Shown here: piece by piece, positions 41,792 to 50,892 of the stretch
Layout: the number at the start of each line of letters is the position of its first letter
How positions within the stretch are numbered: the first letter of the stretch is position 1
Source: Sphingomonas profundi
GTDB lineage: Bacteria > Pseudomonadota > Alphaproteobacteria > Sphingomonadales > Sphingomonadaceae
Reading direction: 5' to 3'
Assembly (NCBI RefSeq): GCF_009739515.1
Contig: NZ_CP046535.1
Coordinates: 3,891,501-3,955,500, forward strand
DNA length: 64,000 nt
Translations under genes and position numbers: made by a program
Notes under the pieces: generated by a model
Databases searched by the model: none
The model's input: only the letters and a program-made list of their open reading frames with translations
What the model was told of the DNA's origin: nothing

Positions 41792-43186
41792 TTACTCTTC
41801 TCCGTCGGCGGCATCGGGGATTGTCAAAGGTTCCGTACTCAGCCGATCGGCGCAGACCTCGGCATAGGTTTGCCCGGTGGCGGCAAGCACCGCGCGTGCC
41901 CCGCCCACCGCCTCGAACCGCTCGATCGTGACATCGACGAACATCGGCGACAGCTCGCACAGGAAGGCATCGCGCTCGGTCTTTTCGGCGGCGATCAGCG
42001 TGGTGCCGCTGCCCCCGAAGCAATCGAGCACCGCATCGCCGGGGGCCGTCACGTCGAGGATCAGATCCGCGATCATGGCAACGTTCTTCACCGTGGGGTG
42101 CATCTTCAGCGCCTTACGCCCGCCCGGCATGCTCATCACGCCGGGATAGCTCAGCACGTTCGAGCGGTTGCGGCCGTAGCGGCCCAGCATCAGGTTGTTG
42201 CAGTGCTTGCCCTTGCCGTGCTTGAAGACGGCGACGAGCTCATGGCCTGACCTGTAAAAGCTGCCGAGCCCGGCTGCCGCCTTCACCCAGACCAGCAGCT
42301 GCTTATAGGTGAGGCCTGCCATCTGTCCGGCGGCGAGCAGCTCGCCGAGATGGGCATGATCCATAAAGACATAGACGAGCGCGCCATCGGCCAGCACCGG
42401 CTGCGCGGCGCCGATGAAGCCGGTCAGGAAATCGGTGAAGGCGGCGGGCTTCATCTCGCCCGCCGCCATCGCGAACGAGGCGTGGCGACCGGTCGTCGAA
42501 ATAGATCGCACTGGCACATTATAGGGCGGATCCGTCAAAAGCTGCTGCACCGCACGGCCATCAACGAGTTCGGCGATGACGGCGGCATCGATGGCATCGC
42601 CGCAGATGATCCGGTGGCGGCCGCACAACCAGACGTCGCCTATGCGGGTGACGGCGATGCGCGCCGGATCTGGCTCGCCGGTATCATCAAGATCGTTCAG
42701 CTCCTGCGTCCGCATGCGTCCGGCGAGGGCATCGATCTCGCCGATGGCGAAGCCGCTGTCGGTCAGATCGAGCTCCGGTTCGGTCAGTCGCAGTTCCTCG
42801 AACTCGAGGTTCAGCGCGGCATCGTTCCACTCGCTCTCCTCGCCGATCTTATTTTCAAAAATCGCGAAGAGGCGCAGCTGCTCGTCCGTCAGGTGCGCGA
42901 TGCGGATGGCCGGCACCTGATCGAGGCCGAGTAGCAGCGCCGCGTCGAGGCGGGCCTGGCCCGCGACGATCGTGCAGGCTTCATCCACCAGCAGCGGCAC
43001 GTTGAAGCCGTGCCGCTCGATACCGGCGGCAAGTTTGGCGATCTGGGCCTTGCCGTGCTGCCTCAGCCGCCGGCTAGCCGGAACGATGCTCCTGGTTGGC
43101 AGATACTCGATATGCAGCCGGATCCCGGCGAAGTTCGCTCGCGAGACTACCTTGTCCGACGTTGTAGATAATAGCCTTGCACGCAT
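41792..43186 (-). CDS. ParB-domain / DNA methyltransferase fusion
   Basis: 464 residues. Residues ~30-120 are a ParB/Srx-like nuclease-fold domain (IVPASRRLRQHGKAQIAKLA, IVAGQARLDAALLLG). Residues ~175-445 are a beta-class N4/N6 adenine or cytosine methyltransferase: motif IV LLTDPPYNVPV precedes motif I DAVLDCFGGSGTTLIAA. Motifs are intact, so it should methylate DNA; target unknown. First gene of the unit with DUF5681 and terminase. Phages use such enzymes to protect or mark packaged DNA; here it could also protect host DNA against the neighbouring nuclease. Confidence 0.88.
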   Translation of the reverse strand: MRARLLSTTSDKVVSRANFAGIRLHIEYLPTRSIVPASRRLRQHGKAQIAKLAAGIERHGFNVPLLVDEACTIVAGQARLDAALLLGLDQVPAIRIAHLTDEQLRLFAIFENKIGEESEWNDAALNLEFEELRLTEPELDLTDSGFAIGEIDALAGRMRTQELNDLDDTGEPDPARIAVTRIGDVWLCGRHRIICGDAIDAAVIAELVDGRAVQQLLTDPPYNVPVRSISTTGRHASFAMAAGEMKPAAFTDFLTGFIGAAQPVLADGALVYVFMDHAHLGELLAAGQMAGLTYKQLLVWVKAAAGLGSFYRSGHELVAVFKHGKGKHCNNLMLGRYGRNRSNVLSYPGVMSMPGGRKALKMHPTVKNVAMIADLILDVTAPGDAVLDCFGGSGTTLIAAEKTERDAFLCELSPMFVDVTIERFEAVGGARAVLAATGQTYAEVCADRLSTEPLTIPDAADGEE

Positions 43187-44195
43187 TCGCCGACCTCCAA
43201 AAGGTCGCCTTCACGCGCGGGGACGAGAAAGCGGCCGCTCGAAATCCGGGCACCGGCCAGGATGACAGAAAACGGGAATCTTTCTACGTCCAGTCGAGCC
43301 ATAGGCCCGACACACGCCATCTATAAAGGACCGGAAGCTGCGGTCAATACTTCTATCGAGACAAAAAAATTTGCAGAACACATCGACGGAGGGTGTTGTC
43401 GCTAAGACACACCATGTCATTACGCCTGGAGGGTCGGCTAGTTTACATTCGTTGTTGTCAAGCGAAAGCAAATGACGACCATCCGGCGCGGTAGAGCCCT
43501 TGAGGGCATCGACTGGAAGCTGGATGAGCGTCGATGTTTCATGAGATCGTCTGCAAGCGCTGGGTTGAGCGGCGTCGGCCATGCGGCAGCGTTGGAAGCC
43601 TGCATCGGTGGGGCGGGCGGCTGAAATCGGCGATACTTGACGAGATCGACGAGGCGGAACCGACCCAACTCATGAATTATAACCAGCCGCGATAGAGCTA
43701 TGGTTCCGCAAGACACCCGAAACGGACGTTCTCTCCGTTATGACGACGAAGATGGTCGATTCTTGGGGCAGCATGTCCGTTTAGCCGCGCAAGGAAAAGC
43801 TTTGTCCGTCTCCAGACTTATCAACGCATTAAGCGTACGCACCACCCGCAGCGCAGATGCCAATTAGCGATTTATCCGTTATTTCCCGTTATAAATGGAG
43901 AACGGATCAGCCCGAGACGAGTTCGCAGCCGACTGGGTGGCGCACCACCCAGTACAGAATGTCCAAATAACTCGCCCTTATGGGCGGCGGGTGCCGGAAA
44001 GTGGCGCGGTTCTGCGGGTTTTCGCGGACCGATCACTGACGTCGTGGACAGAGACGCCGGGCTGGAACAGTGCTTTAGGCTGTTCTGTCGCGACCGTCTC
44101 TTCATGCCCGTTTGGTGTCCACGTTCTCAGTCGGGCGCCGAAACGGAAAACAGCGCGACCTTAGTCGCGCCGTTCGAAAATCGCCGGGTTGGGCG
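43187..44195. other. 1-kb region without a supportable gene
   Basis: Richer in A+T than its surroundings at 43330-43470 and 43740-43900. Only short frames without family resemblance on either strand. Contains a perfect 9-bp hairpin ACTGGGTGG-CGCA-CCACCCAGT at 43932-43953. It probably holds the promoter of the ParB-methyltransferase unit (minus strand, just above 43186). Confidence 0.5.
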
Positions 44196-45854
44196 TCAGT
44201 CGAAGCCGAGCGCCACCCGCTGTTCATCCCAGGCGATGGGCAGCTCCGCGACCCGGAGCAGCGCGCGGCTGGTCAGTTCAACCGGGTGACGACCTTCGAG
44301 GATCGTCGTGATGATGTCGGGTGCGAGGAAGCGGAGCCGGGCGAGTCGGGTAAGATGCCGACGCGTGATCGTATCGTCCTCACCAGTGTTGAGCTGCTCG
44401 TAGGCGGAGCGTCCGCTGGCGAGCAGCTGGATCAGACGGTCGTCGCGCCGGGCCGGCCGCGCATCGGGCACTGCATGGATCAATCGCAGCTCATGCCCCC
44501 TGCGCTTCAGCGCGACCGGATGGTGTAGCGTGATCGTTGCGTCAGGCCCGACGCTGTCGAGTCTGACCGCTCGCGCGAGTCTGTGCCGATCCAGCCTGAT
44601 CGTGATGCTGTCGGTAGTCAGGGCCGCCCGGACATCAAGCTGCTCAAGCAGTGCGCGCAACCCGTGCGGCTGTTCGCTCTGCCCGGCAATCTCAGCGCAT
44701 CGTTCCACGAGCAATGCGCTGGCACGCCCCGTTCCAAGCTCGGCCGCGACCCGATCGGGATCTTGCAAGAAGCGCAGCATGCTACCCGACACGATAGCGT
44801 CGAGATCGCCGGCGGGGATCCGCCGCGCACGCTCACCGCTGCCCTCCGGCGGCCTGGAGACATAGTAGCGGTAGCGCCGCCCGGCCTTGTTGGCATGCTC
44901 GGTCGCCATCGGCGTGCCGTGTTCGTCTCGGAGGATGTGCCCAAGCAGGCTGCGCTCGCCGGTATGCGGGCGGGGCACGTTGCCGGCGAGCAGCGCCTGC
45001 GCCGCGTCCCACAGGTCGTGCGGCACGATCGCCTCATGCTCGCCGTCATACACCCGGTCGCCGTGCGGGATGCGGCCGCTGTAGAGCACGTTGCGCAGCA
45101 GATAGCCGAGCGCCCCGGCGCTGTACGGCGTGCCACCGGTGACCCGACCATCGCGCATCGTCCGGCGCTTCGAGACGATGCCGCGTGGCTTGAGGTCGGC
45201 GGCCAGCGCGTTCAGCGACTGGAGAATGGTATAGCGCTCGAAGATCAGCCGCACCGTCACGGCTTCGGGTTCGTCGACGATGAGCTTGCGCGCAACGACG
45301 TCATAGCCGAGCGGCACCGGCCCGCCCATCCACATGCCCTTCTTCTTCGAGGCGGCGATCTTGTCGCGGATGCGCTCGCCGGTGACCTCGCGCTCGAACT
45401 GGGCAAAGGAGAGCAGGACGTTGAGCGTGAGGCGCCCCATACTGGTCGTGGTGTTGAACGCTTGCGTGACCGATACAAAGCTGGCCCCCCTGGCATCGAG
45501 CACCTCGACGATCTTGGCGAAGTCAGACAAGGCGCGGGTCAGCCGGTCGACCTTGTAGACGACGATGACGTCGACCCGGCCGCTCTCGACATCGGCGAGC
45601 AGGCGCCTGAGCGCGGGCCGCTCCATGTTGCCGCCCGAAAAGCCGCCGTCGTCGTAGACCGCCGGCAGGAGCGTCCAGCCCTCGTGGCGCTGGCTGGTGA
45701 CGTAGGCGGCGCATGCCTCACGCTGGGCGTCGAGCGAGTTAAACTCCTGCTCCAGTCCTTCCTCGGACGACTTGCGCGTGTAGATCGCGCAGCGGATCTG
45801 GCAGACCACGCTACCGGCGGCGTTCGGTGCGGCGCGAGGTCCGCGCTTAGCCAT
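44196..45854 (-). CDS. Large serine recombinase (cassette copy 2)
   Basis: 552-residue large serine recombinase. Resolvase catalytic domain with the active Ser in CAIYTRKSSEEGLEQEFNSL and Arg-rich YKVDRLTRALSDF; recombinase domain (VRLIFERYTILQSLNALAAD, SAGALGYLLRNVLYSGRIPH); a zinc-ribbon-like part is reduced (HILRDEHGTPMATEHANKAG, RRYRYYVSRPPEGSGERA); C-terminal helical part to VALGFD. Complete and uninterrupted. The start overlaps the DUF2924 stop by 8 bases as in copy 1. It could mediate site-specific recombination of the cassette or larger segments between the two copies. Confidence 0.95.
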   Translation of the reverse strand: MAKRGPRAAPNAAGSVVCQIRCAIYTRKSSEEGLEQEFNSLDAQREACAAYVTSQRHEGWTLLPAVYDDGGFSGGNMERPALRRLLADVESGRVDVIVVYKVDRLTRALSDFAKIVEVLDARGASFVSVTQAFNTTTSMGRLTLNVLLSFAQFEREVTGERIRDKIAASKKKGMWMGGPVPLGYDVVARKLIVDEPEAVTVRLIFERYTILQSLNALAADLKPRGIVSKRRTMRDGRVTGGTPYSAGALGYLLRNVLYSGRIPHGDRVYDGEHEAIVPHDLWDAAQALLAGNVPRPHTGERSLLGHILRDEHGTPMATEHANKAGRRYRYYVSRPPEGSGERARRIPAGDLDAIVSGSMLRFLQDPDRVAAELGTGRASALLVERCAEIAGQSEQPHGLRALLEQLDVRAALTTDSITIRLDRHRLARAVRLDSVGPDATITLHHPVALKRRGHELRLIHAVPDARPARRDDRLIQLLASGRSAYEQLNTGEDDTITRRHLTRLARLRFLAPDIITTILEGRHPVELTSRALLRVAELPIAWDEQRVALGFD

Positions 45855-46296
45855 GGGCCGCTCCCTGCCGCGGCGGCATGCTCGGTCGCCTAAGCCCGAA
45901 GAAGCGCGGTCCCGACCAGCGCGCGCCCGTAATCGCCTGCGCGACGTGACTTAGCGAGCGGTAGCGCCGATCCTCGAACATCAGGCCATCGTCCGTCACG
46001 AGCACCGTATGCACGATGCCGTTCCATTCGCGCACCAGCCGCGTGCCGGGCTTGAGGCGGATCTCCAGCTCCGGCGGCTCGGCGTCCGGGTCACGGGCCA
46101 ACGCGTCGAGCATGCGCTCGGCAGCGGGGGGCAGGCCGCCGTGCATTTGCTCCTGCAGGTGGTAGCCAATCGCGCGGCGGAGCAGCGAGGCCGGCAGGTC
46201 GGACCCCTCCTCGTCGAACGTTTCGCGCCACCGTTGCCGCAGCTCCGCCGGCGCCAGCGTCGCCAGCGTGCGCAGCGTATCGTCGAGCCTCGCCAT
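45847..46296 (-). CDS. DUF2924 domain protein (cassette copy 2)
   Basis: 149 residues, the paralogue of 466-915: MARLDDTLRTLATLAPAELR, RRAIGYHLQEQMHGGLPPAA, IRLKPGTRLVREWNG, ITGARWSGPRFFGL. The start at 46296 is fixed by alignment with copy 1; the frame is open upstream to 46635 but that part is shadow of the DUF3489 gene. Coupled to the recombinase by an 8-base overlap. Confidence 0.9.
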   Translation of the reverse strand: MARLDDTLRTLATLAPAELRQRWRETFDEEGSDLPASLLRRAIGYHLQEQMHGGLPPAAERMLDALARDPDAEPPELEIRLKPGTRLVREWNGIVHTVLVTDDGLMFEDRRYRSLSHVAQAITGARWSGPRFFGLRRPSMPPRQGAAHG

Positions 46297-46298
46297 GA

Positions 46299-46817
46299 TC
46301 AGGCGACCCCGGCGAGGTGGTAGCGGGTGCCGCCCTCTCCCTTGAGGGTGACGATGGCATGCCCCTGCTTGCGCAGACCGGTAAGCGCCGCCCGCGTCGA
46401 ATGCGGCAGCCAGCCGGTCGCGGCCACCAGTTCGGCAAGACTGGCGCCGCCGTTGGCGCGCAGCAGGTCGAGCACCAGTGCCTGCTTGGTCGGCGGCGAT
46501 GCGGCGGCGACCGCCTCCTCGACCGGCGGCACGTCGTCGCTCAGCGGCGCGTTGCTCGCCTCCTCGGCGGCGATGGCGGCGCGTCCGGCATCGGTGAGGA
46601 CGACACCAATCCGGCGCGCCTCTTCCTCTCGCCACGCGGCGGCGGCATCGGCGACATCGATCTCCTGCGCTAGCGTCCGCTTGATTAGCGTGATGATGGC
46701 CTTGCGGATGCGGGTGGCCTGGTCGCCGAGGCTGCCCGGTGGCGGCAACAGGCTGCCATCAGCGCGCTGGCAGGCGCTGGCGAGCAGGACGAGCTGCATT
46801 TCGGTAAGGCGGGGCAT
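46299..46817 (-). CDS. DUF3489 domain protein (cassette copy 2)
   Basis: 172 residues, paralogue of 918-1478: MPRLTEMQLVLLASACQRAD, then a shorter Pro/Ala linker and the C-terminal winged-helix-like domain KQALVLDLLRANGGASLAEL, TGWLPHSTRAALTGLRKQGH. Start at 46817 by alignment with copy 1; an upstream in-frame ATG at 46865 would precede the conserved start. First gene of the operon; a hairpin shared with copy 1 lies 52 bases upstream. Confidence 0.88.
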   Translation of the reverse strand: MPRLTEMQLVLLASACQRADGSLLPPPGSLGDQATRIRKAIITLIKRTLAQEIDVADAAAAWREEEARRIGVVLTDAGRAAIAAEEASNAPLSDDVPPVEEAVAAASPPTKQALVLDLLRANGGASLAELVAATGWLPHSTRAALTGLRKQGHAIVTLKGEGGTRYHLAGVA

Positions 46818-46869
46818 GGTGGTCTCCTTGCACGCGAGGCGAGCACCAGCGCCGCCTCCCACCACCCAC

Positions 46870-46895
46870 GGCCCCGCCGGTCAGCCGGTCGGGGC
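46870..46895. promoter_or_regulatory. GC-rich hairpin in leader of cassette copy 2
   Basis: Same inverted repeat as 1530-1556 (arms GGCCCCG / CGGGGC, inner CCGG arms), in the same position relative to DUF3489. Confidence 0.5.
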
Positions 46896-47114
46896 TAGCC
46901 GCGTCGTATGCGGCTCCTGTCCTGGACACAGCGATTGCTCTGGTTCGCCCCCAAGTCGAATGGAAAGTGCTAGGCGGACGCCAGGCAGGCGCAAGGTTCT
47001 CACCGCGACCGCAACTGTGCTGCTCGAGGCGGCAGCAGCTCCGCGAACATGAGGCCTTCACCCGTCGAAAAGCTGGGTATGGACTTGGCGAACGTCTCCC
47101 GGCTTCGTCGGCGC

Positions 47115-47363
47115 ATGGACGAACCATCCCCTGCATCGCCACATGACGAGCTGCTGCGACAGCTCTTCTACCTGCTGACGGCGCGGTTTGAGGATGGCGC
47201 CACCCTTGCGGCCGATGGGCAAGCCGGAAGCATCGCGCCAGACGCACGGATCGCGCTCGCCGACAAGCTGCACACGCTCGCCCAGGAAGCGATGATCCTG
47301 GCTGATGCCGTGGTGGCGCTTGGCGGGATCTCGCCATTGAGGGGCGAGCGTCGCATCGACTGA
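47115..47363 (+). CDS. Small conserved protein divergent from cassette copy 2
   Basis: 82-residue counterpart of 1728-1964: MDEPSPASPHDELLRQLFYL, LTARFEDGATLAADGQAGSI, APDARIALADKLHTLAQEAM. The start at 47115 is the one conserved between copies (GCGCATGG context); upstream ATGs at 47049 and 47079 have no counterpart in copy 1. Unknown function; constant association with the recombinase cassette suggests a role in its maintenance or control. Confidence 0.65.
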   Translation: MDEPSPASPHDELLRQLFYLLTARFEDGATLAADGQAGSIAPDARIALADKLHTLAQEAMILADAVVALGGISPLRGERRID

Positions 47364-47452
47364 CATATGGCAGTCGTCAAACATGCCTCAACGTCAGTTC
47401 TCGGCACACATCCTTACCTGTCTGCAGCTCCGATCCTCGGGTAAAGCTGGCG

Positions 47453-48999
47453 GAGGCTGTGTGGAAACGCGCCGATGTGATAGTATCCCGGTGCTGATGG
47501 AGGCGCTGGGATGGCCTGTTTCATCGAAGGTCGTAATCTTCGAGAAGGGTTGCTATTTCCGAACTGCATCGACGACTATGTGGGCGAAGACAGCCCGGTG
47601 CGGGTGGTCGACGTATTTGTCGATGAGCTGGACCTGACGGCGCTCGGCTTTGATTGCGCGGCGACGACGGGTCGGCCGGGCTATCATCCGGCGACGATGC
47701 TGAAGCTCTACGTCTACGGCTATCTGAGCCAGGTGCAGTCGAGTCGGCGGCGGCTGGAGCGCGAGGCGGGCCGCAATGTCGAGCTGATGTGGCTGACCGG
47801 CAGGCTGGCGCCCGACTTCAAGACCATCGCCGACTTCCGCCGCGACCATGGGGTTGCGATCCAGGCGGCGTGCGCCGGTTCGTGCTGGTGTGCCGCAACC
47901 TTGGGCTCATCGCCGGTGGCACGAACGCGGTGGACGGCAGCCGGCTGCGGGCGGTGAACGCGCGCGATCGCAATTTCACGCCCGTCACGATCCGGCGCCG
48001 GATGGAGCAGGTGGACGCCAGCATCGTGCGTTACCTCGGCATGCTTGACCGCCGACCGGCAGGAAGGCAAGGCAGCCGAACTGCGTACCGCAAGGCTGAC
48101 GACGCGGCTGGGCGAACTCCGCCGGCAGATGCGCGAGCTGGCAGCGATGGAAGAGGCGGTGATGGCCTTGCCCGAGGGGCAGATCTCGCTCACCGACCCG
48201 GACGCGCGCGCAATGGCGTCCGCCGGCACCGGAACAGGGCTGGTCGGTCACAACCTGCAGGCGGCGATCGACACCGAGAGCCACATCGTCGTCGTCGTCC
48301 ACGAGATCCTCAACCTCGGCCATGACCGTACGTCGCTAGCAGCCATGGGCCGGCGAGCATCGGAGGCGACCGGTACGCCCGCGCTCACCGTGCTCGCCGA
48401 CCGCGGCTACTTCTCAGGCTCGGAGGTGCTCGCCTGCGCGAAGGCCGGCATCACGGCCGTGTGCGCCAAGCCGCTCACCTCCGGTGCTAAGGCGGGCGGA
48501 CGCTTCGGCAAGCATCACTTCGTCTACCACCCGGAGAGCGACACCTATCGCTGTCCTGCCGGTGGGACGCTGACCCGCCGCTTCTCTACCGTCGCGCAAG
48601 GTATGAAGCTGCACGGCTTTGCGACGCCCGCGTGCCGTTCCCGCTGCACCCTCAGGGCGAACTGCACCGCCAGCATCGAACGTCGCATCAAACGATGGGA
48701 GCACGAGGAGGTGATCGACACCTTGCAGGCCCGCCTCGACCGCTCGCCCGATGCCATGCGCGTCGACGTCGCACGGTCGAGCACGTGTTCGGCACGCTCA
48801 AGGACTGGATGGGCCGGAGCCGCTTCAAGACGCGAACGCTGAACAACGTCGCAATCGAAGCCAGCCTCCACGTCCTCGCCTACAACATCAAGCCATCGCT
48901 CTCCTCGGCACTCCCAGGCTGATGGCAGCGATGCAGGCCTGAACCTTCGCCCGCCCGTCCCGTGCAATCACTGCTCAACGACTGTTCTCACACAGCCTC
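47453..48999 (+). mobile_element. IS1182-family insertion sequence (inactive)
   Basis: About 1.55 kb. Ends carry the inverted repeat GAGGCTGTGTG (left 47453-47463; right reverse complement ending 48999). The single transposase gene inside is frameshifted. No clear target duplication. It abuts the IS630 gene on the right. Confidence 0.7.
47511..48922 (+). pseudogene. IS1182-family transposase, multiply frameshifted
   Basis: Opens with MACFIEGRNLREGLLFPNCI and SPVRVVDVFVDELDLTALGF, RPGYHPATMLKLYVYGYLSQ, LMWLTGRLAPDFKTIADFRR, all typical of IS1182. The frame is lost near 47865, resumes as RFVLVCRNLGLIAGGTNAVD, is lost again near 48045, resumes as LADRGYFSGSEVLACAKAGI and ending of the Cys-rich insert (CPAGGTLTRRF, CRSRCTLRANCTAS), and is lost a third time near 48770 before TVEHVFGTLKDWMGRSRFKT. 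At least three frame changes make it non-functional. Confidence 0.85.
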
Positions 49000-49032
49000 G
49001 GTGGTAAGCGGGACGGCCGCTTTCGTCCGAAC

Positions 49033-49928
49033 GTGCACATCCAAGCCGGACATGCATCCGGTTCCATCACCGGCGTAACCTCTAAGGGATCGATCCGCTG
49101 GCACGACCAGCGCCGGAGCACGGGCGGATATGCCGCCAAGGCTCAGGGCGGCGATACGCGGTCGCGGCGGATCGAGGCGCACCGGGACACGATCCTGGCG
49201 CTGCACGGAGCGCGGCGTGACATCACGCTGGACGAGCTGCGCCGCGAGCTTGGCCAAGCGGGCGTGACGGTGGCGATCTCGACGCTGCATCGCTTCTTTG
49301 CCCGCCATGGGATCACGCGCAAAAAAAGGTCGGGCACGCGATCGAGCAGGACCGCGCCGACGTCCTGGGCCAGCGCGAAGGCTGGTTCGACGGCCAGCTC
49401 GATCTCGATCCCGAGCGGCTCGTGTTCATCGACGAGACCTGGACCGCCACCAATATGACCCGCAGCCACGGTCGCTGTCGCCGGGGCGAGCGGCTGCGGA
49501 TGGGCTACCCGCACGGCCACCGCAAGACGACCACTCTCGTCGCTGGCCTGCGAATGACCGGCATGGTCGCGCCGATGGTGCTCGACGGTCCGATCAACGG
49601 CGACTGGTTCGAGGCCTATGTTGGCCAGGTGCTCGTCCCCGAGCTCAAGTCCGGCGACGTCGTGATCATGGATAACCCGTCCAGCCACAAGCGTGCCGCC
49701 GTCGGCACGCTGATCGAGGCCGCCGGCGCCCGCCTGCTGTTCCTTCGGCCCTACAGCCCCGACTTCAACCCGATCGAAAAGGCCTTTGCCCGTCTCAAGG
49801 CCATGCTCCGCAAGGCCGGCGAACGCACCGTCTCCGGCCTTTGGCAGCTCATCGGCAAGCTGGTCGATCTCTTCCAGCCGCAAGAGTGCGCCAACTACTT
49901 CAGCTCCTGCGGCTATGATCCGAACTGA
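49033..49928 (+). CDS. IS630-family transposase, two frames joined at an A7 slip site
   Basis: DDE transposase in two overlapping frames. Frame one (49033-49458) gives QGGDTRSRRIEAHRDTILAL, RRDITLDELRRELGQAGVTV and HRFFARHGITRKK. At AAAAAAAG (49321-49328) a -1 slip enters frame two: KVGHAIEQDRADVLGQREGW, LVFIDETWTATNMTRSHGRC (first Asp), VIMDNPSSHKRAAVGTLIEA (second Asp) and PYSPDFNPIEKAFARLKAML (Glu). All catalytic residues are in frame two. Many IS630 elements use exactly this programmed frameshift. The N-terminal HTH looks degraded or cut by the neighbouring IS1182 end, so activity is doubtful. Confidence 0.8.
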
Positions 49929-50022
49929 AAGGAAACCGCTCTAGACATCCCCGTACTGGCGGCTTTGACTTCAGGAAGAAAGTGACGTTCGAGCCGCGGG
50001 TATTAGCATTCTCGCGTCAACC

Positions 50023-50121
50023 ATGCCGGAGACATCAACTTGGGCGATGATGATCCTCGGTTTCGGCACTGTCGGGATCGTGATGCGGGGACGAAAAATG
50101 ATGCCTCGCCAAGCCGCCTAG
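50023..50121 (+). pseudogene. PEP-CTERM sorting-signal remnant
   Basis: Open frame MPETSTWAMMILGFGTVGIV followed by MRGRKMMPRQAA and a stop. This is the C-terminal PEP-CTERM signal (PEP motif, hydrophobic helix, basic tail) of an exported protein whose mature part is gone; the frame is closed by TGA about 60 bases upstream. The intact PEP-CTERM protein at 55088 has the same type of tail. The rest of 49929-50277 shows no gene. Confidence 0.7.
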
Positions 50122-50277
50122 CCGGAGGGCTTGCCTCCTAAGATCACTGCAGCGAGGTTTGCAGCCTATCGATCCGGAGCCTTGGTGACGATCGCTGGAT
50201 TGGCATCGGCAACCTCGCTGTTCGCCCAACACCTTGCAGCGGGTGCTGGATCGCGTCACTATGATCGTCGGCCTCGC

Positions 50278-50715
50278 CTAGCTGACGTCCTTCAATCGGA
50301 TCGTTCCGGCCTGCAATGCCGCCGGGTAGATCAGGTCGTTTTCTGTTTGGACCCGCGTTTGCACACGCGGCAGCATCGCGGCCGTCGCCTCACAAAACGC
50401 CCTCCAATCGTAGGCAATGGCATCGTGGTGCCAATCCGCCAGGTAGTTCAGCCAATCACGGCTGAGCTCCTGAAATGCTGCCTCTAGGTCGATCGCCAGC
50501 GTCGTGAGCTTGCCTTCCGCCTGGAGGGCGATCAGGTCGGTATAGATCGCCCGATCCTCATGGCGCAGATGTTCATCCACCTGTGCCGCGAGATCGAGCA
50601 GGAGCATGCTGGCCTCGACCGGCGCCGGTATCGCTGTGCGGCACACATGCTCCAGGCCCCGCATTGTGACCGCAATTTGATCGTGCTCGTCGATTAAACG
50701 CTTGTAGCTGAGCAT
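50278..50715 (-). CDS. Hemerythrin-domain protein
   Basis: 145-residue four-helix bundle of the hemerythrin HHE family: LSYKRLIDEHDQIAVTMRGL, AAQVDEHLRHEDRAIYTDLI, LADWHHDAIAYDWRAFCEAT, with His/Glu positions for a diiron site (EHDQ, HLRHED, WHHDAI). Possible roles are O2/NO sensing, iron or redox stress. The start ATG at 50715 lies 7 bases from a G10 run on the coding strand; an upstream ATG at 50772 reads in frame through that run (RGGG), giving a possible longer form. Stands alone between a remnant and an IS3 gene. Confidence 0.82.
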   Translation of the reverse strand: MLSYKRLIDEHDQIAVTMRGLEHVCRTAIPAPVEASMLLLDLAAQVDEHLRHEDRAIYTDLIALQAEGKLTTLAIDLEAAFQELSRDWLNYLADWHHDAIAYDWRAFCEATAAMLPRVQTRVQTENDLIYPAALQAGTIRLKDVS

Positions 50716-50722
50716 GATTGCA

Positions 50723-50732
50723 CCCCCCCCCC
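50723..50732. repeat. C10 homopolymer tract before hemerythrin start
   Basis: Ten C bases (G10 on the coding strand), immediately upstream of the short-form start and inside the long-form frame. Such tracts change length by slippage. Confidence 0.8.
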
Positions 50733-50892
50733 GGTGAATGATCGCTTTGTCAGCCATAGCGGCATGGAGCAAGGTCAGCCAGACAGCAATATAGTGGCAG
50801 GTTCAGCCTTGACCTGAGCCCATCAAACTGGTCCAATTTTTGTAAGAAATTCCCGGTTAGGTTTGGCAGGTGCCGGACGAGGGAATCCGCCG

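Noticed and set aside
38534..43186. A classical type II restriction-modification pair
   Set aside because: The methyltransferase belongs to a terminase operon transcribed toward the nuclease and is separated from it by a strong terminator; pairing is possible but not supported enough to call.
43211..43716. Two overlapping minus-strand frames of 92 and 123 codons
   Set aside because: No family, no ribosome binding site, unusual composition compared with neighbours; treated as non-coding.
47453..49928. IS1182 and IS630 as one composite transposon
   Set aside because: The two elements merely abut; no shared outer repeats or common cargo were found.
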